Source of the DNA: Deltaproteobacteria bacterium
Lineage (GTDB): Bacteria > Myxococcota > UBA727 > VGSZ01
Assembly (NCBI GenBank): GCA_016177705.1
Contig: JACOUT010000004.1
Location: 62,001-126,000 of the forward strand
Direction: 5' to 3'
Length of the DNA stretch: 64,000 nt
Shown: positions 1 to 10,269 of the stretch, one piece after another
How the letters are laid out: every line of letters begins with the position of its first letter
Numbering within the stretch: the stretch's first letter is position 1
Notes under the pieces: model-generated
Databases searched by the model: none
What the model was told of the DNA's origin: nothing
What the model saw: the letters and a program-made list of their open reading frames with translations, nothing else
Program-made: the position numbers and the translations under genes

Positions 1-49
1 CACCGCGCGTGGCCCTTGTCCCGCCGACCACGCACGCTACCGTGGCGCG

Positions 50-946
50 GTGCCCCGCCCGTTCTACGGCGCCTTGCTGTTGGTGATCGCCGCATGCATC
101 TGGGGCAGCGCCTTCGTGCCGCAGAAGCTCTCCGTCGTCGCGCTGCCGCCGTTGCTTGCCACCGCGGTGCGCTTCGCCATGGCCGCGCCGCTCGCGTTGC
201 TGCTCGCCGGGCGACGCCTCAAGCACGACACCGGCGACCGCAGGGTGCCCATCGCGCTCGGCGTCATCCTGCTGTTCGCCTACGTCACCCAGACCGCCGC
301 GCTCACCTCCATTCCGGTGACGCGCGTCTCGCTCATCACCGGGCTGTACGCGGTGTTCGTGCCCTTCTTGGCGCCGTTGTTCGGCTTGCCGCGGCCGCAG
401 CGGCTGCACTGGGCCGGCGCCGGCGTGGCGTCGATTGGCCTGGCGCTGTTGGTCGGCGTCATCGGCGGCGACGCGCTCGCGGTGCCGCTGCGCGTCGGCG
501 ACCTGCTCGTGCTCGTGCACGCGCTCTTCGGCGCGCTGCACGTGCTGGTGGTGTCGACCGCGGCCCGCCGCGTCGATCCGCTGGTGTTGAACGCGCAGCA
601 GTTGACGGTGCTGTTGGTGCTCGGCGCGCCCCTCGCGCTCATGGTCGACGGCGTGGCGCCGCTCGCCGCGCTCGACGCCCAGGCGCTGTTCGCCTTTGCC
701 TACCTGTCTGTGTTCTCGACCGTGGTGGCGTTCACCTGCCAGATCGCCGGGCAGCGGCACGCCTCGGCGCCGACCGCGGCGATCATCATGCTGCTCGAGA
801 CGCCGGTGGGCGTCATCGGCGCACAGCTCTTCTTCCACGAGGCGATGGCGCCATTGCAGTGGCTCGGCGCCGTGGTGCTGGTGTGCGGCGTCGCGCTGTC
901 GCTCGCCGCCGAGCTGCGCCGCCGTCCCATCGCGGTGGCGACGTGA
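50..946 (+). CDS. EamA/DMT-family membrane transporter
   Basis: The 298-residue product is almost entirely hydrophobic, with about ten predicted membrane segments. The N-terminal stretch contains the WGSAFV motif typical of EamA (drug/metabolite transporter) permeases, and the second half repeats the fold around the LLETPVGV segment, as expected for the duplicated 5+5 helix arrangement. The length is normal for the family. Substrates of EamA proteins range from amino acids to metabolites, and nothing here identifies one. The GTG start at 50 puts the first helix close to the N-terminus. It lies just upstream of an unrelated peptidase-like gene on the same strand. The family assignment is secure; the substrate is unknown. 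Confidence 0.85.
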   Translation: MPRPFYGALLLVIAACIWGSAFVPQKLSVVALPPLLATAVRFAMAAPLALLLAGRRLKHDTGDRRVPIALGVILLFAYVTQTAALTSIPVTRVSLITGLYAVFVPFLAPLFGLPRPQRLHWAGAGVASIGLALLVGVIGGDALAVPLRVGDLLVLVHALFGALHVLVVSTAARRVDPLVLNAQQLTVLLVLGAPLALMVDGVAPLAALDAQALFAFAYLSVFSTVVAFTCQIAGQRHASAPTAAIIMLLETPVGVIGAQLFFHEAMAPLQWLGAVVLVCGVALSLAAELRRRPIAVAT

Positions 947-978
947 CGCGGCACGGGCGCCTCGGGGTAGCATCGGCC

Positions 979-2325
979 ATGCGCGTGCAGCGGCGCTCCT
1001 TGCGATCGACGGCGACGGCGGCTCCAGCACCGCCGGCGCGCGCGGCGCCGACGCCGGCGGGCGCGCACGCGCCGCGGCTGCGCCCCGCCGTCGTCGAGAC
1101 GGCGCTGGCGGCGGCGGCCCTGCTCGCCAGGAGCGACGGCCCCGAGGGGCGCGAGCCGCTGCTCGGCCCCTACCAGGCCACGCGCGTGCGCGAGGTCTGG
1201 GCCCGCGCGACGCCGACCGTGCGCATGCAGCTCGAGGCCATGCTCGACCGCCTCGATGGTGCTGCCGCGCCGGTGGCGCGCGCGCTGCTGTTGCGCGCCG
1301 TCGCCGCCCGGGCACGCTCCTTGGTCGATGGCGAGCGCGCGCCCGAAGCGCTCGCGGTGCTCACGCGTTTCGTGGGGCGCTTGCACGGCCGGGGCGAGCG
1401 CGAGCTGCGCCGACGCGCCACCGTGCTCGACCTCGACTCGCGCGTGAACACCAGCGCCTTCGACCCGCAACAGCTCTGGCAGACGCAAGGCACCGTGCGC
1501 GATGGCCGGCAGGCGGACGGCCACGCGGACAACGACGGACTGTTCCAGCGCTTCACGGGCGCCTGTGGCGCCGCCACGCTGCAGATGATGTTGGCGGAGG
1601 CCGATCCGGTGATGGCCTTCGCGCTGCACGACGTCGGCGTCACCTCGGACGCCACCGACGACAGCATCGCGGACTTCCAGCGTGCGGTGCTCGACGAGTA
1701 TGGCGGCGGCAAGGCGCTCGGGCGCGTCGAGTCGTACCTGCGCAGCCGCATCCACAACGCGCTCGGCCGCCTGGAGCGGGACGGCAGCCTCGATGCCCGC
1801 GCCCGCGACGCGTTGTGCGCGTCGCTGTTTCGCGGGGCGCCGCTCGGCGGCGAGGCCAAGCGCGCGCTCGAGGTGCTGCGTGCGCGCTGGGGCTTCCCGA
1901 GCGACCAAGAGATCGCGCGGCTGCGCGCGGTCGAGCTGCCGCGCGCCGACGACGGCATCGGCGTCGACGCGTTGGTCGAGCTGGTCAACGTGCGACACGG
2001 CGACGCCATCGGCGCGCGCTACACCGGGCACGTCTTTGCCCGCGGTCACGCCTGGCGGCACATCGACGCGGCGGCCGAGGCGCTGCGCCGCGGTTTGGAC
2101 GTGCCGTTCGGATCGTCGGAGCCGCCCCACTGGATGCTCTTGACCGCGGTGCGCGGGCGCAAGCCACACCGGCACTTCCTGGTGTCGGACCCCGACGGCG
2201 GCCGCACCGTGTGGGTGCACGAGCGCTCGTTCGTGCGCGGCACCTTTCTCGACGAGCAGTTGCACCTGCCGCGTCCGGGCGACCGGCCCTACGTCGATTG
2301 CGTGCTGCTGCCGGAGCGCTCGTGA
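979..2325 (+). CDS. C39-like (papain-fold) cysteine peptidase-like protein
   Basis: The 448-residue product has an Ala/Pro-rich N-terminus, an alpha-helical middle and a C-terminal half resembling C39-like peptidases. A GACGAATLQMM segment (around residue 195) matches the Cys-box of papain-fold enzymes. Near the C-terminus, HWMLLTAVRG followed by FLVSDPDGG matches the His-box and the following Asp-Pro turn. There is no clear signal peptide. The reading frame stays open upstream to position 16, but the ATG at 979 is preferred because the earlier part overlaps the permease. Its stop overlaps the start of a 98-residue gene (GTGA), so the two are translationally coupled. A processing enzyme or a toxin-like effector are both possible. 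The fold is inferred from motifs only. Confidence 0.55.
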   Translation: MRVQRRSLRSTATAAPAPPARAAPTPAGAHAPRLRPAVVETALAAAALLARSDGPEGREPLLGPYQATRVREVWARATPTVRMQLEAMLDRLDGAAAPVARALLLRAVAARARSLVDGERAPEALAVLTRFVGRLHGRGERELRRRATVLDLDSRVNTSAFDPQQLWQTQGTVRDGRQADGHADNDGLFQRFTGACGAATLQMMLAEADPVMAFALHDVGVTSDATDDSIADFQRAVLDEYGGGKALGRVESYLRSRIHNALGRLERDGSLDARARDALCASLFRGAPLGGEAKRALEVLRARWGFPSDQEIARLRAVELPRADDGIGVDALVELVNVRHGDAIGARYTGHVFARGHAWRHIDAAAEALRRGLDVPFGSSEPPHWMLLTAVRGRKPHRHFLVSDPDGGRTVWVHERSFVRGTFLDEQLHLPRPGDRPYVDCVLLPERS

Positions 2326-2618
2326 GCCGCACCGACGAGGAGCTGTCGGCGTTGGCCGCGGACGGCCGGCTGGCCGCCGCCGAGCTCGAGCCGCTCGCAG
2401 CGGTGATGGGCACGCTGGAGGCGCAGACCGTGCACGATCCGGCGGCGGTCGAGAGCCTGCGGGTCGGCTGCGCGTTCGCGCTCGGTGACGCGTGCGCGGC
2501 CGCGCTGTGCGCCGACGCGGCGGCGCCAGCCGAGGTGGCGACGCGCTTCTTCCGCCTGCGCGATCTGTTGCGTTTGCACGAGGAGCTGCGCAGCCACCCG
2601 CGTCGTCACGACGCGTGA
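2322..2618 (+). CDS. Small hypothetical protein coupled to the peptidase-like gene
   Basis: The 98-residue acidic, Leu/Ala-rich, probably all-helical protein starts with a GTG that overlaps the stop codon of the upstream peptidase-like gene by 4 bases. It has no signal peptide, membrane segment or recognisable family motif; three cysteines fall in its middle. Codon use is the same as in neighbouring genes. Tight coupling to a putative cysteine peptidase suggests a dedicated partner such as an inhibitor, chaperone or immunity protein, but this is inferred from position only. Confidence 0.6.
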   Translation: MSRTDEELSALAADGRLAAAELEPLAAVMGTLEAQTVHDPAAVESLRVGCAFALGDACAAALCADAAAPAEVATRFFRLRDLLRLHEELRSHPRRHDA

Positions 2619-2631
2619 CCCCGCGTGCAGG

Positions 2632-3522
2632 TCAGCGGTCGACGCCGCCCGGCGCGGCGGACGCGAGCTGCACCTTGATGGCCTTGACGCGCGCCAGGCC
2701 CGGCAGCGTGCGCAGCGTGGCCACGATCTCGCGCGAGCGAAGCTGCGCCTCGTGGGCGGCGGTCGAGGAGGACACCTCGACCAGCACGCGCGTCTCCGCG
2801 CGATCGGCGAAGCCGACCGGCCGCGCCAGCGCCCACAGCTCCTCGCCGAGCGCGCCGCGCACGATCTCCTCGGCGAAGCGCGCCGCCTGCTGCAGCGCCG
2901 CGCCGAACGGCGAGCCGGCAGCGCTGCCCGCAATACGCGCGCGCAGGTCGTTCTTCGGCAGCCAGACGCGCCCCTGCGACGGCAGGTGCAAGAGCGCGCG
3001 CAGCGGATTGCCCTCGGCGACGTCGAGGGGGACACGGCCGCGTCGACCGCGCTTCTTCTCTCGCAGCGCGCGCGTGACGGCGCGGCGCACCAGATCGTCG
3101 TCGTCGCGCGCGTGCGTCGCCTCGGCCCAGACGGCCGCTCGTGCCAAGGTCGCGGTCTCGTCGTCGATGCGCTCCTCCAGCGCCGCGCCGGGGTGACGTC
3201 GCGGCCGGTGCAGCGCGAGCGCGGCCTGCACCGCGTCGCGCGCGAATGCGAGCAAGGACCGCGGCAACGGGCCGGTGGTGGCGAGCGGGCGCGCCAGCAT
3301 CGCGACTGCGTCGCGCAGCGCTGCGCGATCGACGGAGCCGAGCGAAGCGCCGGGTCCACCGGCGCGCACCAACTGCTGCAACGTGACCTCTGCGGCGACC
3401 TCGGCGCTGAAGCGCCCGTCGTCGACGCGGCGCCGCAGCGCGGCCACCACGACGCGCACCGCGTCCTCCTGCTGCGCGCGCCGGCGCACCTCGCCTTGCG
3501 TCCGCTGGCGGCGCGCCGTCAC
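2632..3522 (-). CDS. DUF721 (DciA-like) domain protein
   Basis: The 296-residue protein has a poorly conserved N-terminal two thirds and a C-terminal DUF721-like module: a Leu/Trp-containing helix (EELWALARPVGFA), then the strand RVLVEVSSSTAAHEAQLRS, and a final V-K-AIKVQL strand. DUF721 proteins related to DciA act in bacterial replicative helicase loading, but this one is much longer than DciA and carries a large unassigned N-terminus. The GTG at 3522 is chosen because it overlaps the stop of the preceding gene (GTGA). It is the last gene of the minus-strand run that begins with moxR. The direct role is uncertain. Confidence 0.6.
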   Translation of the reverse strand: MTARRQRTQGEVRRRAQQEDAVRVVVAALRRRVDDGRFSAEVAAEVTLQQLVRAGGPGASLGSVDRAALRDAVAMLARPLATTGPLPRSLLAFARDAVQAALALHRPRRHPGAALEERIDDETATLARAAVWAEATHARDDDDLVRRAVTRALREKKRGRRGRVPLDVAEGNPLRALLHLPSQGRVWLPKNDLRARIAGSAAGSPFGAALQQAARFAEEIVRGALGEELWALARPVGFADRAETRVLVEVSSSTAAHEAQLRSREIVATLRTLPGLARVKAIKVQLASAAPGGVDR

Positions 3523-4232
3523 TGGAACGACCAGGTGCCGCCGACGTCGATGCCGGCATAGACCGACGAGAAGGGGCCGGCGGCGTAGGCGCGTTGGAAG
3601 GGGTTGGTGGCTGCGCCCGCGCGCCCGCCGATGAGCCCGCGCGCCTCGCCGGTGAAGGGCCCGATCGAGTAGCGGAAGGCGAGCGCGGTGCCCATCTCGC
3701 CGCCGATGGCCAGCGCGGTGGTGCCGGTCAGCTCGGCGAGGTCGGCGAACAGGTAGAGCGAGGGCCCCGAGTACAGGTCCCACAAGAGCGAGAAGCGGTT
3801 CTCGCGCACCAGGTCCCAGCGAACTCCGGTGATGGCCGACAGCACGGTGGCGGCGGTGGTGCCGGCCGCGGGCACGCGGTCGAGGCCGCCATAGCCGCGG
3901 CCGCCGAACACGATGGCCAGGCGGTCGACCGGGTAGTAGCGGCCGAGCGCGTTCACCACCACGCCGCCGATGGTGGGCAGGGCATCCGATTGCAGCGCTT
4001 CGAAGGCGCCCTCGCCGCCGATCAGCAGCGACGCCTCCCAGCGCTCGCCGCGGCGCGGCGCCCACTCAGGATCCTGCGGATCGAGCCAGGTGCCCGCGAG
4101 CGCGCCGCGCACCAGCCCATCGACGTCGTCGGCCGGGGCAGGCGCGCCCTGTGCTGTGGCTTGTGCGGTCGCGGGCGGCGCGCCGAGCGCGGCCATGACG
4201 ACGAGCAGGAGCGCGTGGCACGTCACCGCCAC
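3519..4232 (-). CDS. Putative outer-membrane beta-barrel-like protein
   Basis: The product (about 237 residues) starts with a hydrophobic signal sequence (LLLVVMAALGAPPATAQA) followed by a short linker and a Gly/aromatic-rich region with alternating hydrophobic residues. It includes repeated Gly-Gly-x-Gly turns and ends in an aromatic residue region (GGTWSFQ), typical of outer-membrane barrels. No catalytic motif is visible. The GTG at 4232 follows the transglutaminase stop by a few bases; a GTG at 4226, or a more upstream start overlapping that gene, is also possible. It belongs to the MoxR/DUF58/transglutaminase run and may be part of the same envelope process. Confidence 0.55.
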   Translation of the reverse strand: MAVTCHALLLVVMAALGAPPATAQATAQGAPAPADDVDGLVRGALAGTWLDPQDPEWAPRRGERWEASLLIGGEGAFEALQSDALPTIGGVVVNALGRYYPVDRLAIVFGGRGYGGLDRVPAAGTTAATVLSAITGVRWDLVRENRFSLLWDLYSGPSLYLFADLAELTGTTALAIGGEMGTALAFRYSIGPFTGEARGLIGGRAGAATNPFQRAYAAGPFSSVYAGIDVGGTWSFQ

Positions 4233-4236
4233 GAGC

Positions 4237-6282
4237 CTAGGGCGCTTGCGCGCGCGCGTCACGGGTCTGTGTCGCCGCAGCGCGCAGGCGCGCCCGCGCA
4301 CGCCGCACCGCCGGGCCGTCGGCGGGCCGGCCGCCGAACCGCTCGGCCTCGTAGAGCGCGAGGCCGTCGCGGAGCGCCTGGGCGAGCGGCGCGTCGGCGT
4401 CCTGCCCGACCAGCGCCTCGAGGACGGCGGCGCGCACGGTCTGCGCCGGCGGCGTGGCGCGTCGCAGCCGGCGCTCGCTGGCGACGAGCAGCGCCTGCGC
4501 TAGCGGGTGCTCGACGTCGCCGGCACGGCGTCGCCGGCGCCGCAGCCACCACAGCGCCGCGCCCCCCACCACCCCGAGGGCGAAGGCGACGCCGACGACG
4601 CGCTTGAGCCCGAGGTCCAGGCGTCCAACCGCGCGGCGGGCGCTCTGCAGCGCGTCGCTCTGATCGCCCAACGAGTAGTCGAGCACCCGGTCGTCCCACT
4701 GGCGACGCAGCGCCTCGAGCAGCGCGGCCACGCCGGTGAGCTGCTCGCGCGGCGCGGTGGCGAGCGGCGTGCCGTCATCGACCACCCAGCCGCGGCCCGG
4801 CAGGTACCACTCGACCCAGGCGTGGGCGTGGCGCTCCTGAAACACCACGGTGCCGTCGTCCCAGGCGCCGCCCTGGAAGCCGCCGACGACGCGCGCGCCG
4901 ATGCCGCGCAAGCGCAACAGCAGCGCGTGAGCGGCCGCGAAGTACTCGCAGTGCCCTTGGCGGTCGTCGAGCAGGAACGCGCGCAGCGGCGCGCGCGCGA
5001 AGCGCGGCGGCTCCAGGCTGTAGCGAAACTGCGACAGCAGGTAACGCCGGATGGCGTCGGCCTGCGCGCGCACGTCGACCGCGTCGCCCGCGGCGGTGGC
5101 GGCGAGCTGCACCAGCTCGTCGTCGACGTCCGGCGGCAGCGCCAGCCAACGGGCGTCGTCGGGCTTGTCGGCATCGAGCGGCGGTGCGTCGGCGGCCGTC
5201 GCCCCGGGTTGGCCCGGCGCCGAGATGCCGCCGCCCACCTCGTAGCGCAGCGACGAGACCAACGCCTCGGTCGCCTTCAGCTCGCCGCGCGAGGTGCGGC
5301 CCGCGTAGCCGAGCGTGAAGTTCGGGTTTGCCATGCCGCCCGAGATGACGCGCAGCGCGTCGACGTGGCCGAGCGACAGCAGCGTGTCGCCCACCAACGG
5401 CGCCAGCGTGACCTCGTAGCGACCGCGCGCGGCGTCGGCCAGCGGCGTCGTCGCGGCTCGGCGAACGGTGAGCGCTCCGCCGGGAGAGCGCGAGAAGCCG
5501 TCGAGCGTCACCACGTCGTAGACCGCGCCGCGCAGGTACAGGCCGCGCTCGAACACCTGCTCGGGGACGCCGCGCACGCGCGCCACCGCGCGGCTGCCGC
5601 CGAGCGCGCGCGGGTCGCCGCGTAGGCCGACCTCGCCCGGCAGCGTGCTCTCCTTGCGCAGGAAGGCGCCGAGCTCGCCGAAGCCGACGCGCGGAAAGAG
5701 CACGAAGACCGCGGCGGCGATGGCCAACACGGCCAACGACAGCGCCCCGGTGGCGGCGAAGAAGGCGGGCGTCACCACGTCGGTACGAGCGCGCCGTTCC
5801 GACGGCTGGTTGGCGACGTCGCCGGGCGCCGCCGCGAGCAATTGGCGCGTCGCGAGCGACCACACCAGCGTGACGGCGAAGGCGATGAACAGCCACAGAT
5901 AGGAGAGGGTGACGTTGAGCACGCTGCCGGCGAGCACGAGCAGCAGCGCGAGCAGCACCGCCTGCACGTCGTGCGCCGCAGTGCGCCGGACCAACAGGCG
6001 GCCGCACAAGAGGCCGAGCAGCAGCTCGGCGAAGGCGAGCACGCTCGACTCCACGCCGCCGTTCACGAGCGTGGCGATGGCGAGCGCCAGGCTGGCGAGG
6101 CCCACCAGCGTGCCCGAGGCGCCGGGCGCGCTCTTGCCCGAGAGCTGCAACGCCAGTGAGAGCCAGGGCGCGCCGAGCGTCACCCACGCGAACGCGGGCA
6201 GCGCGCCGCCGAGCAGCACGATCAAGAGCGCCGCCGTGCAAGCGCTGGCCAAGCCGACCTCGTGCGCGACACCGAGCTTCAT
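4237..6282 (-). CDS. TgpA-like membrane transglutaminase (DUF3488/transglutaminase-core)
   Basis: The 681-residue protein has about six N-terminal membrane helices, a large periplasmic part with a transglutaminase-like core, and a single helix near residue 560-580 followed by a cytoplasmic tail. The catalytic triad is visible: Cys445 in GHCEYFA, His487 in HAHAWVEW, and an Asp in VVDDGTP. This is the architecture of TgpA-type proteins. The ATG at 6282 overlaps the stop of the DUF58 gene (ATGA). The MoxR-DUF58-transglutaminase trio is a widely conserved operon whose job is thought to be in envelope maintenance; the substrate is not known. Confidence 0.9.
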   Translation of the reverse strand: MKLGVAHEVGLASACTAALLIVLLGGALPAFAWVTLGAPWLSLALQLSGKSAPGASGTLVGLASLALAIATLVNGGVESSVLAFAELLLGLLCGRLLVRRTAAHDVQAVLLALLLVLAGSVLNVTLSYLWLFIAFAVTLVWSLATRQLLAAAPGDVANQPSERRARTDVVTPAFFAATGALSLAVLAIAAAVFVLFPRVGFGELGAFLRKESTLPGEVGLRGDPRALGGSRAVARVRGVPEQVFERGLYLRGAVYDVVTLDGFSRSPGGALTVRRAATTPLADAARGRYEVTLAPLVGDTLLSLGHVDALRVISGGMANPNFTLGYAGRTSRGELKATEALVSSLRYEVGGGISAPGQPGATAADAPPLDADKPDDARWLALPPDVDDELVQLAATAAGDAVDVRAQADAIRRYLLSQFRYSLEPPRFARAPLRAFLLDDRQGHCEYFAAAHALLLRLRGIGARVVGGFQGGAWDDGTVVFQERHAHAWVEWYLPGRGWVVDDGTPLATAPREQLTGVAALLEALRRQWDDRVLDYSLGDQSDALQSARRAVGRLDLGLKRVVGVAFALGVVGGAALWWLRRRRRRAGDVEHPLAQALLVASERRLRRATPPAQTVRAAVLEALVGQDADAPLAQALRDGLALYEAERFGGRPADGPAVRRARARLRAAATQTRDARAQAP

Positions 6283-7361
6283 GCCGCCCTCGGCACGCGC
6301 GCGGCGTCGACGACGGCGGCGGCGCCGGCGGGGATCGACGCGCGCTCCGCCACCACCGCGATGACGGCGGCGCGGCGCGCGGGCAGCTCGGGTCGCGGTG
6401 CGCGTGCGTCGATGAGCGCGAGCGCGTGCAGCAGTGCGCCGCGCTGTCGCGGCCCGCCACTTGGTGCCAGCGCGCAGCCGGGCGCGCGCAGCCCCACCGC
6501 GTGGCCGGCGGCGAGAAGGTCTTCGGCCAGGCTGGCGGCGACGTCGAGCGCGTGATCGGTGGCGTCGGGGTCGCCGTCGGACGCCAGCACCACGTCGAGG
6601 ATCAGGTCGCGGCTCCGCTGCGCCTCGGTCTCGCGCACGACGAGCCGGCCCGTCTTGGCCGAGCGGCGCCACGCCAGCCGCCGCGGGTCGTCGCCGGCGC
6701 GAAAGGGGCGCAGGCCGAACAGCTCGTCGCCCGGCCCGGCGCGGCGCGCGGGCGCGTCACCGAGACGCGCGAGCAGCTCGTGCGCCGCGTCGCCGACGTC
6801 GACGCGGCCGGGCAGCACCACCAGCTCGACCGGCGACTCGAGCGCGGCCAGCTTCTCCTTCTCGAAGAAGCCGAAGGGAAAGCCCGTGGCAGCGCGCACG
6901 GCGTCGATGCGGTGGCGCCCGCGGCGCTTGGGCACGAAGCAGGCGTCGACGGTCTTCTTGCTCCGCGGCGCCATGCGCAGCTCGAAGGCGCCGGCGCCGG
7001 GGAGCTTGCTGCCGCTCGGTCCGGTGACGTCGGCGCGTAGCTCGACGGCGAAGGCGGGCAGGCGGCGCGCGTTCTCGAGCACCACCGGCAGCCGCGCCGG
7101 CTGGTGCGCGCGCGCCTCGCCCGACGGCAGCGGCCACAGGCGCACGGCGCGCAAGGTGGCCTCGCTCAGGATGCCCGAGATGACGATGGCCGAGAGCAGC
7201 AGGCCCCAACCGAAGAACAACAGGTTGTTGCCGGTGTTCATGGCGGCGAAGCCGACCGCCAACGTCAGCGCGATGACCACGCGCCCGGTCGCAGTGGAGC
7301 GCAGCCGGCGTCGCCGCCACGGCGCCAGTCGCAACAACAGTCGATCCAACAACGCGCGCAC
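6279..7361 (-). CDS. DUF58 domain protein
   Basis: The 360-residue protein has two N-terminal membrane helices (around residues 25-65) after an Arg-rich start, then a beta-rich segment and a vWA-like DUF58 domain. It carries the family signature FRAGDDPRRLAWRRSAKTG (around residue 225), followed by the conserved VRETE. Proteins of this family normally follow a MoxR AAA+ ATPase and are thought to be its partner. Here it sits between moxR (33 bases upstream) and the transglutaminase gene, with which it overlaps by 4 bases. Length and order are standard. Confidence 0.9.
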   Translation of the reverse strand: MRALLDRLLLRLAPWRRRRLRSTATGRVVIALTLAVGFAAMNTGNNLLFFGWGLLLSAIVISGILSEATLRAVRLWPLPSGEARAHQPARLPVVLENARRLPAFAVELRADVTGPSGSKLPGAGAFELRMAPRSKKTVDACFVPKRRGRHRIDAVRAATGFPFGFFEKEKLAALESPVELVVLPGRVDVGDAAHELLARLGDAPARRAGPGDELFGLRPFRAGDDPRRLAWRRSAKTGRLVVRETEAQRSRDLILDVVLASDGDPDATDHALDVAASLAEDLLAAGHAVGLRAPGCALAPSGGPRQRGALLHALALIDARAPRPELPARRAAVIAVVAERASIPAGAAAVVDAARVPRAA

Positions 7362-7394
7362 CTAGTGCTCCCCGGCGGAAGGCCTGAGCGGCGC

Positions 7395-8356
<962 letters not shown>

Positions 8357-8357
<1 letters not shown>

Positions 8358-9121
8358 CAGGGCTGCACGTCGACGTCGATGGCGGCGCTCGGGTCGGGGT
8401 CGAACAGGCCGTCGGGGTCGAGCAGGGTGGCGGTCAGCGTGTGCGCGCCGGTGCCCGGCAGCAGCACGATGCCGGCGGCCGCGCCCTCCACCAGGTCGAG
8501 CTCCTGCGAGTGGGTGCTACCGTCGCCGGTCGCCACCGCGTCGACCCGCAGGCGCGCGCTCGCCATCATGGCCCGATGGGGCGCGGTCAGCCCCGACGAC
8601 GCGCAGCCGATGGCGACCTCGACGCTGCCGGCGACGAGCACCGCGTCGTCGATGGGCGCGCTGAAGGCACAGTCGACGCTCGGCGGCGGGATTGCGCAAT
8701 CGACGGTGACCACCGCGCTGGCCTCGAGCACGTCGCCGTCCGGGTTGCTGACGGTCGCGGTCAGCGTGTTGTCGGCCGCGGGGCCGGCGCTCGCCACCAC
8801 GTCGATGCGCAGCGTGGCCGGCCCGTCGGAAAGGCTCGCCGTCGCCGTGGCGCCGGCGGGCGCGCTCGCCACCTGCACCTGCGCGTAACCGCTGCCGTCG
8901 TCATCGGCCAGCTCGACCATGACGTCGAGCTGGAAGCCGTCGGCATCGGCATCGACGTCACCGTCGCAGCCGACGCTGGCAGGCAAGGACAGGAAGGCGA
9001 GCGACGGGCCCGGTGGGCCCGCGTCGGCGATGGAGGCCGAGCGGCCGGCGCAGCCGGCGAGCGCCACGAGGAGCGTGAGCTGCGCGAAGACTGGAGCGGC
9101 GGCGACGAGATGGCGGGGCAT
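8357..9121 (-). CDS. Putative lipoprotein with Ig-like repeats
   Basis: The 254-residue protein starts with a lipoprotein signal peptide (VALAGC lipobox around residue 21-26). Two beta-rich modules follow, with segments such as NTLTATVSNPDGD and HTLTATLLDPDGL, which look like repeated Ig-like domains. It is acidic, with many Asp residues. No enzymatic motif is visible. Its stop overlaps the moxR start, so the operon may begin here or further upstream with thiD. The likely role is a surface or periplasmic structural or binding protein. Confidence 0.6.
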
Positions 9122-9147
9122 TGGCGTTTCCGGCGATCGACGAGGTG

Positions 9148-10269
9148 CTACTCGGCCAACAGGGCCTCTACCTCGGCGCGGACCACCGCGATCTCGGTGT
9201 AGCCGATGTGCAGATGGCGCACCACGCCCTGCTTGTCGAGGACGAAGGAGGTCGGCAGCGTGGTGAGGCCGACGCGATCGCCGTAGCCCCGGTCGTCGAG
9301 CACGTTGTCGAACGACGGCTTCAGCTCGCCGAGCGCGGCCTTGGCGCGCGCCGGCGCCTCTGGCTCGCGGTTGACGCCGACCACCACCAGGCCGCGGTCC
9401 TTCAGCTCGGTGTTGAGCGCGGACAGCTCGGGGATGGAGCGGCGGCAGGGCGTGCACCAGCTCGCCCAGAAGTCGAGCACCACCACTTTGCCGCGCAGGC
9501 GCTCGAGCTTGAGGCGGTGCTCGTCGACGCCGAGCTCGTCGATGCGCTTGAGCGCCATCGGCGGCAGCTCGTCGCCCGGCAACACCGGCCGGATGCGCGA
9601 CAGGTGGGTGGCGACGCCGGTGGCGCTGCCTGCGACCAGCGCGAGCGCGCACAGCGCGCCGACGCCGAGCGCGACACGTCGCGCGAGCAGCGGCGGCTCG
9701 GCGGGTGCCGGTTCGTCGTCCTTGAGGAACGAGCGCACCCAGGCGAGCGCGATGCCGAGCGGCACCGCGTAGGCGACCGCGCACTTGACCCCGAAACGCA
9801 CCCACGAGATGTGTCGGTCGACGACGATGGCAGCGGGCGCGTCCACGGCCGTGTGCGGCAGCCACCACAGGTCGAGGCCGAAGCCGGCGAGCGCGCCGCC
9901 GATCGCTTGCAGCGCGAGCAGCGGCACCAGCAGCCACACTGCGGCCGCTGAAGCGTCGGCCGGCCGGATGCGGCTTCGCGACAGCACGCGCGCCAGCAGC
10001 GCGATGAGCGCGGCACAACCGACGAGGAGGAACAGGTTGGTGCGCGCCGGCTCCCACAGCGCCTCGCGTGCGCGGCGCAGCATGACGGTGCCGCCATCCG
10101 ACAGCAGGTAGGCGAAGCGCACCAGCAGCTTGGCCTGCAACAGCGCCAACACGCCGAGCCAGAGCGACAAAGGCGGCCACAGCGGCGGGCTCCCTCGCGC
10201 GGTCAGCGCGCGCAGCGTCGAGACGGGCGCCGACAGCATGCCGGTGAGGTCGCGCAGGGCTTGCTTCAC
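9148..10269 (-). CDS. Membrane-anchored TlpA/ResA-like thioredoxin
   Basis: The 373-residue protein combines an N-terminal region of about five membrane helices (residues 25-230, reminiscent of Yip1-type membrane domains) with a C-terminal TlpA/AhpC-type thioredoxin domain. The redox motif WASWCTPCRRS and the cis-Pro segment LTTLPTSFVLDKQG are clear. TlpA-like domains reduce disulfides outside the cytoplasm, for example in cytochrome maturation. Fusion to a polytopic membrane domain is unusual, as most TlpA proteins have a single anchor. The GTG at 10269 overlaps the tadA stop (GTGA). Confidence 0.8.
   Translation of the reverse strand: MKQALRDLTGMLSAPVSTLRALTARGSPPLWPPLSLWLGVLALLQAKLLVRFAYLLSDGGTVMLRRAREALWEPARTNLFLLVGCAALIALLARVLSRSRIRPADASAAAVWLLVPLLALQAIGGALAGFGLDLWWLPHTAVDAPAAIVVDRHISWVRFGVKCAVAYAVPLGIALAWVRSFLKDDEPAPAEPPLLARRVALGVGALCALALVAGSATGVATHLSRIRPVLPGDELPPMALKRIDELGVDEHRLKLERLRGKVVVLDFWASWCTPCRRSIPELSALNTELKDRGLVVVGVNREPEAPARAKAALGELKPSFDNVLDDRGYGDRVGLTTLPTSFVLDKQGVVRHLHIGYTEIAVVRAEVEALLAE

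Noticed and set aside
696..2321. Open frame upstream of the 98-residue gene in the same phase
   Set aside because: It overlaps the EamA permease and peptidase-like genes and gives an Arg/Ala-rich product with no domains. Only the last 98 codons are supported.
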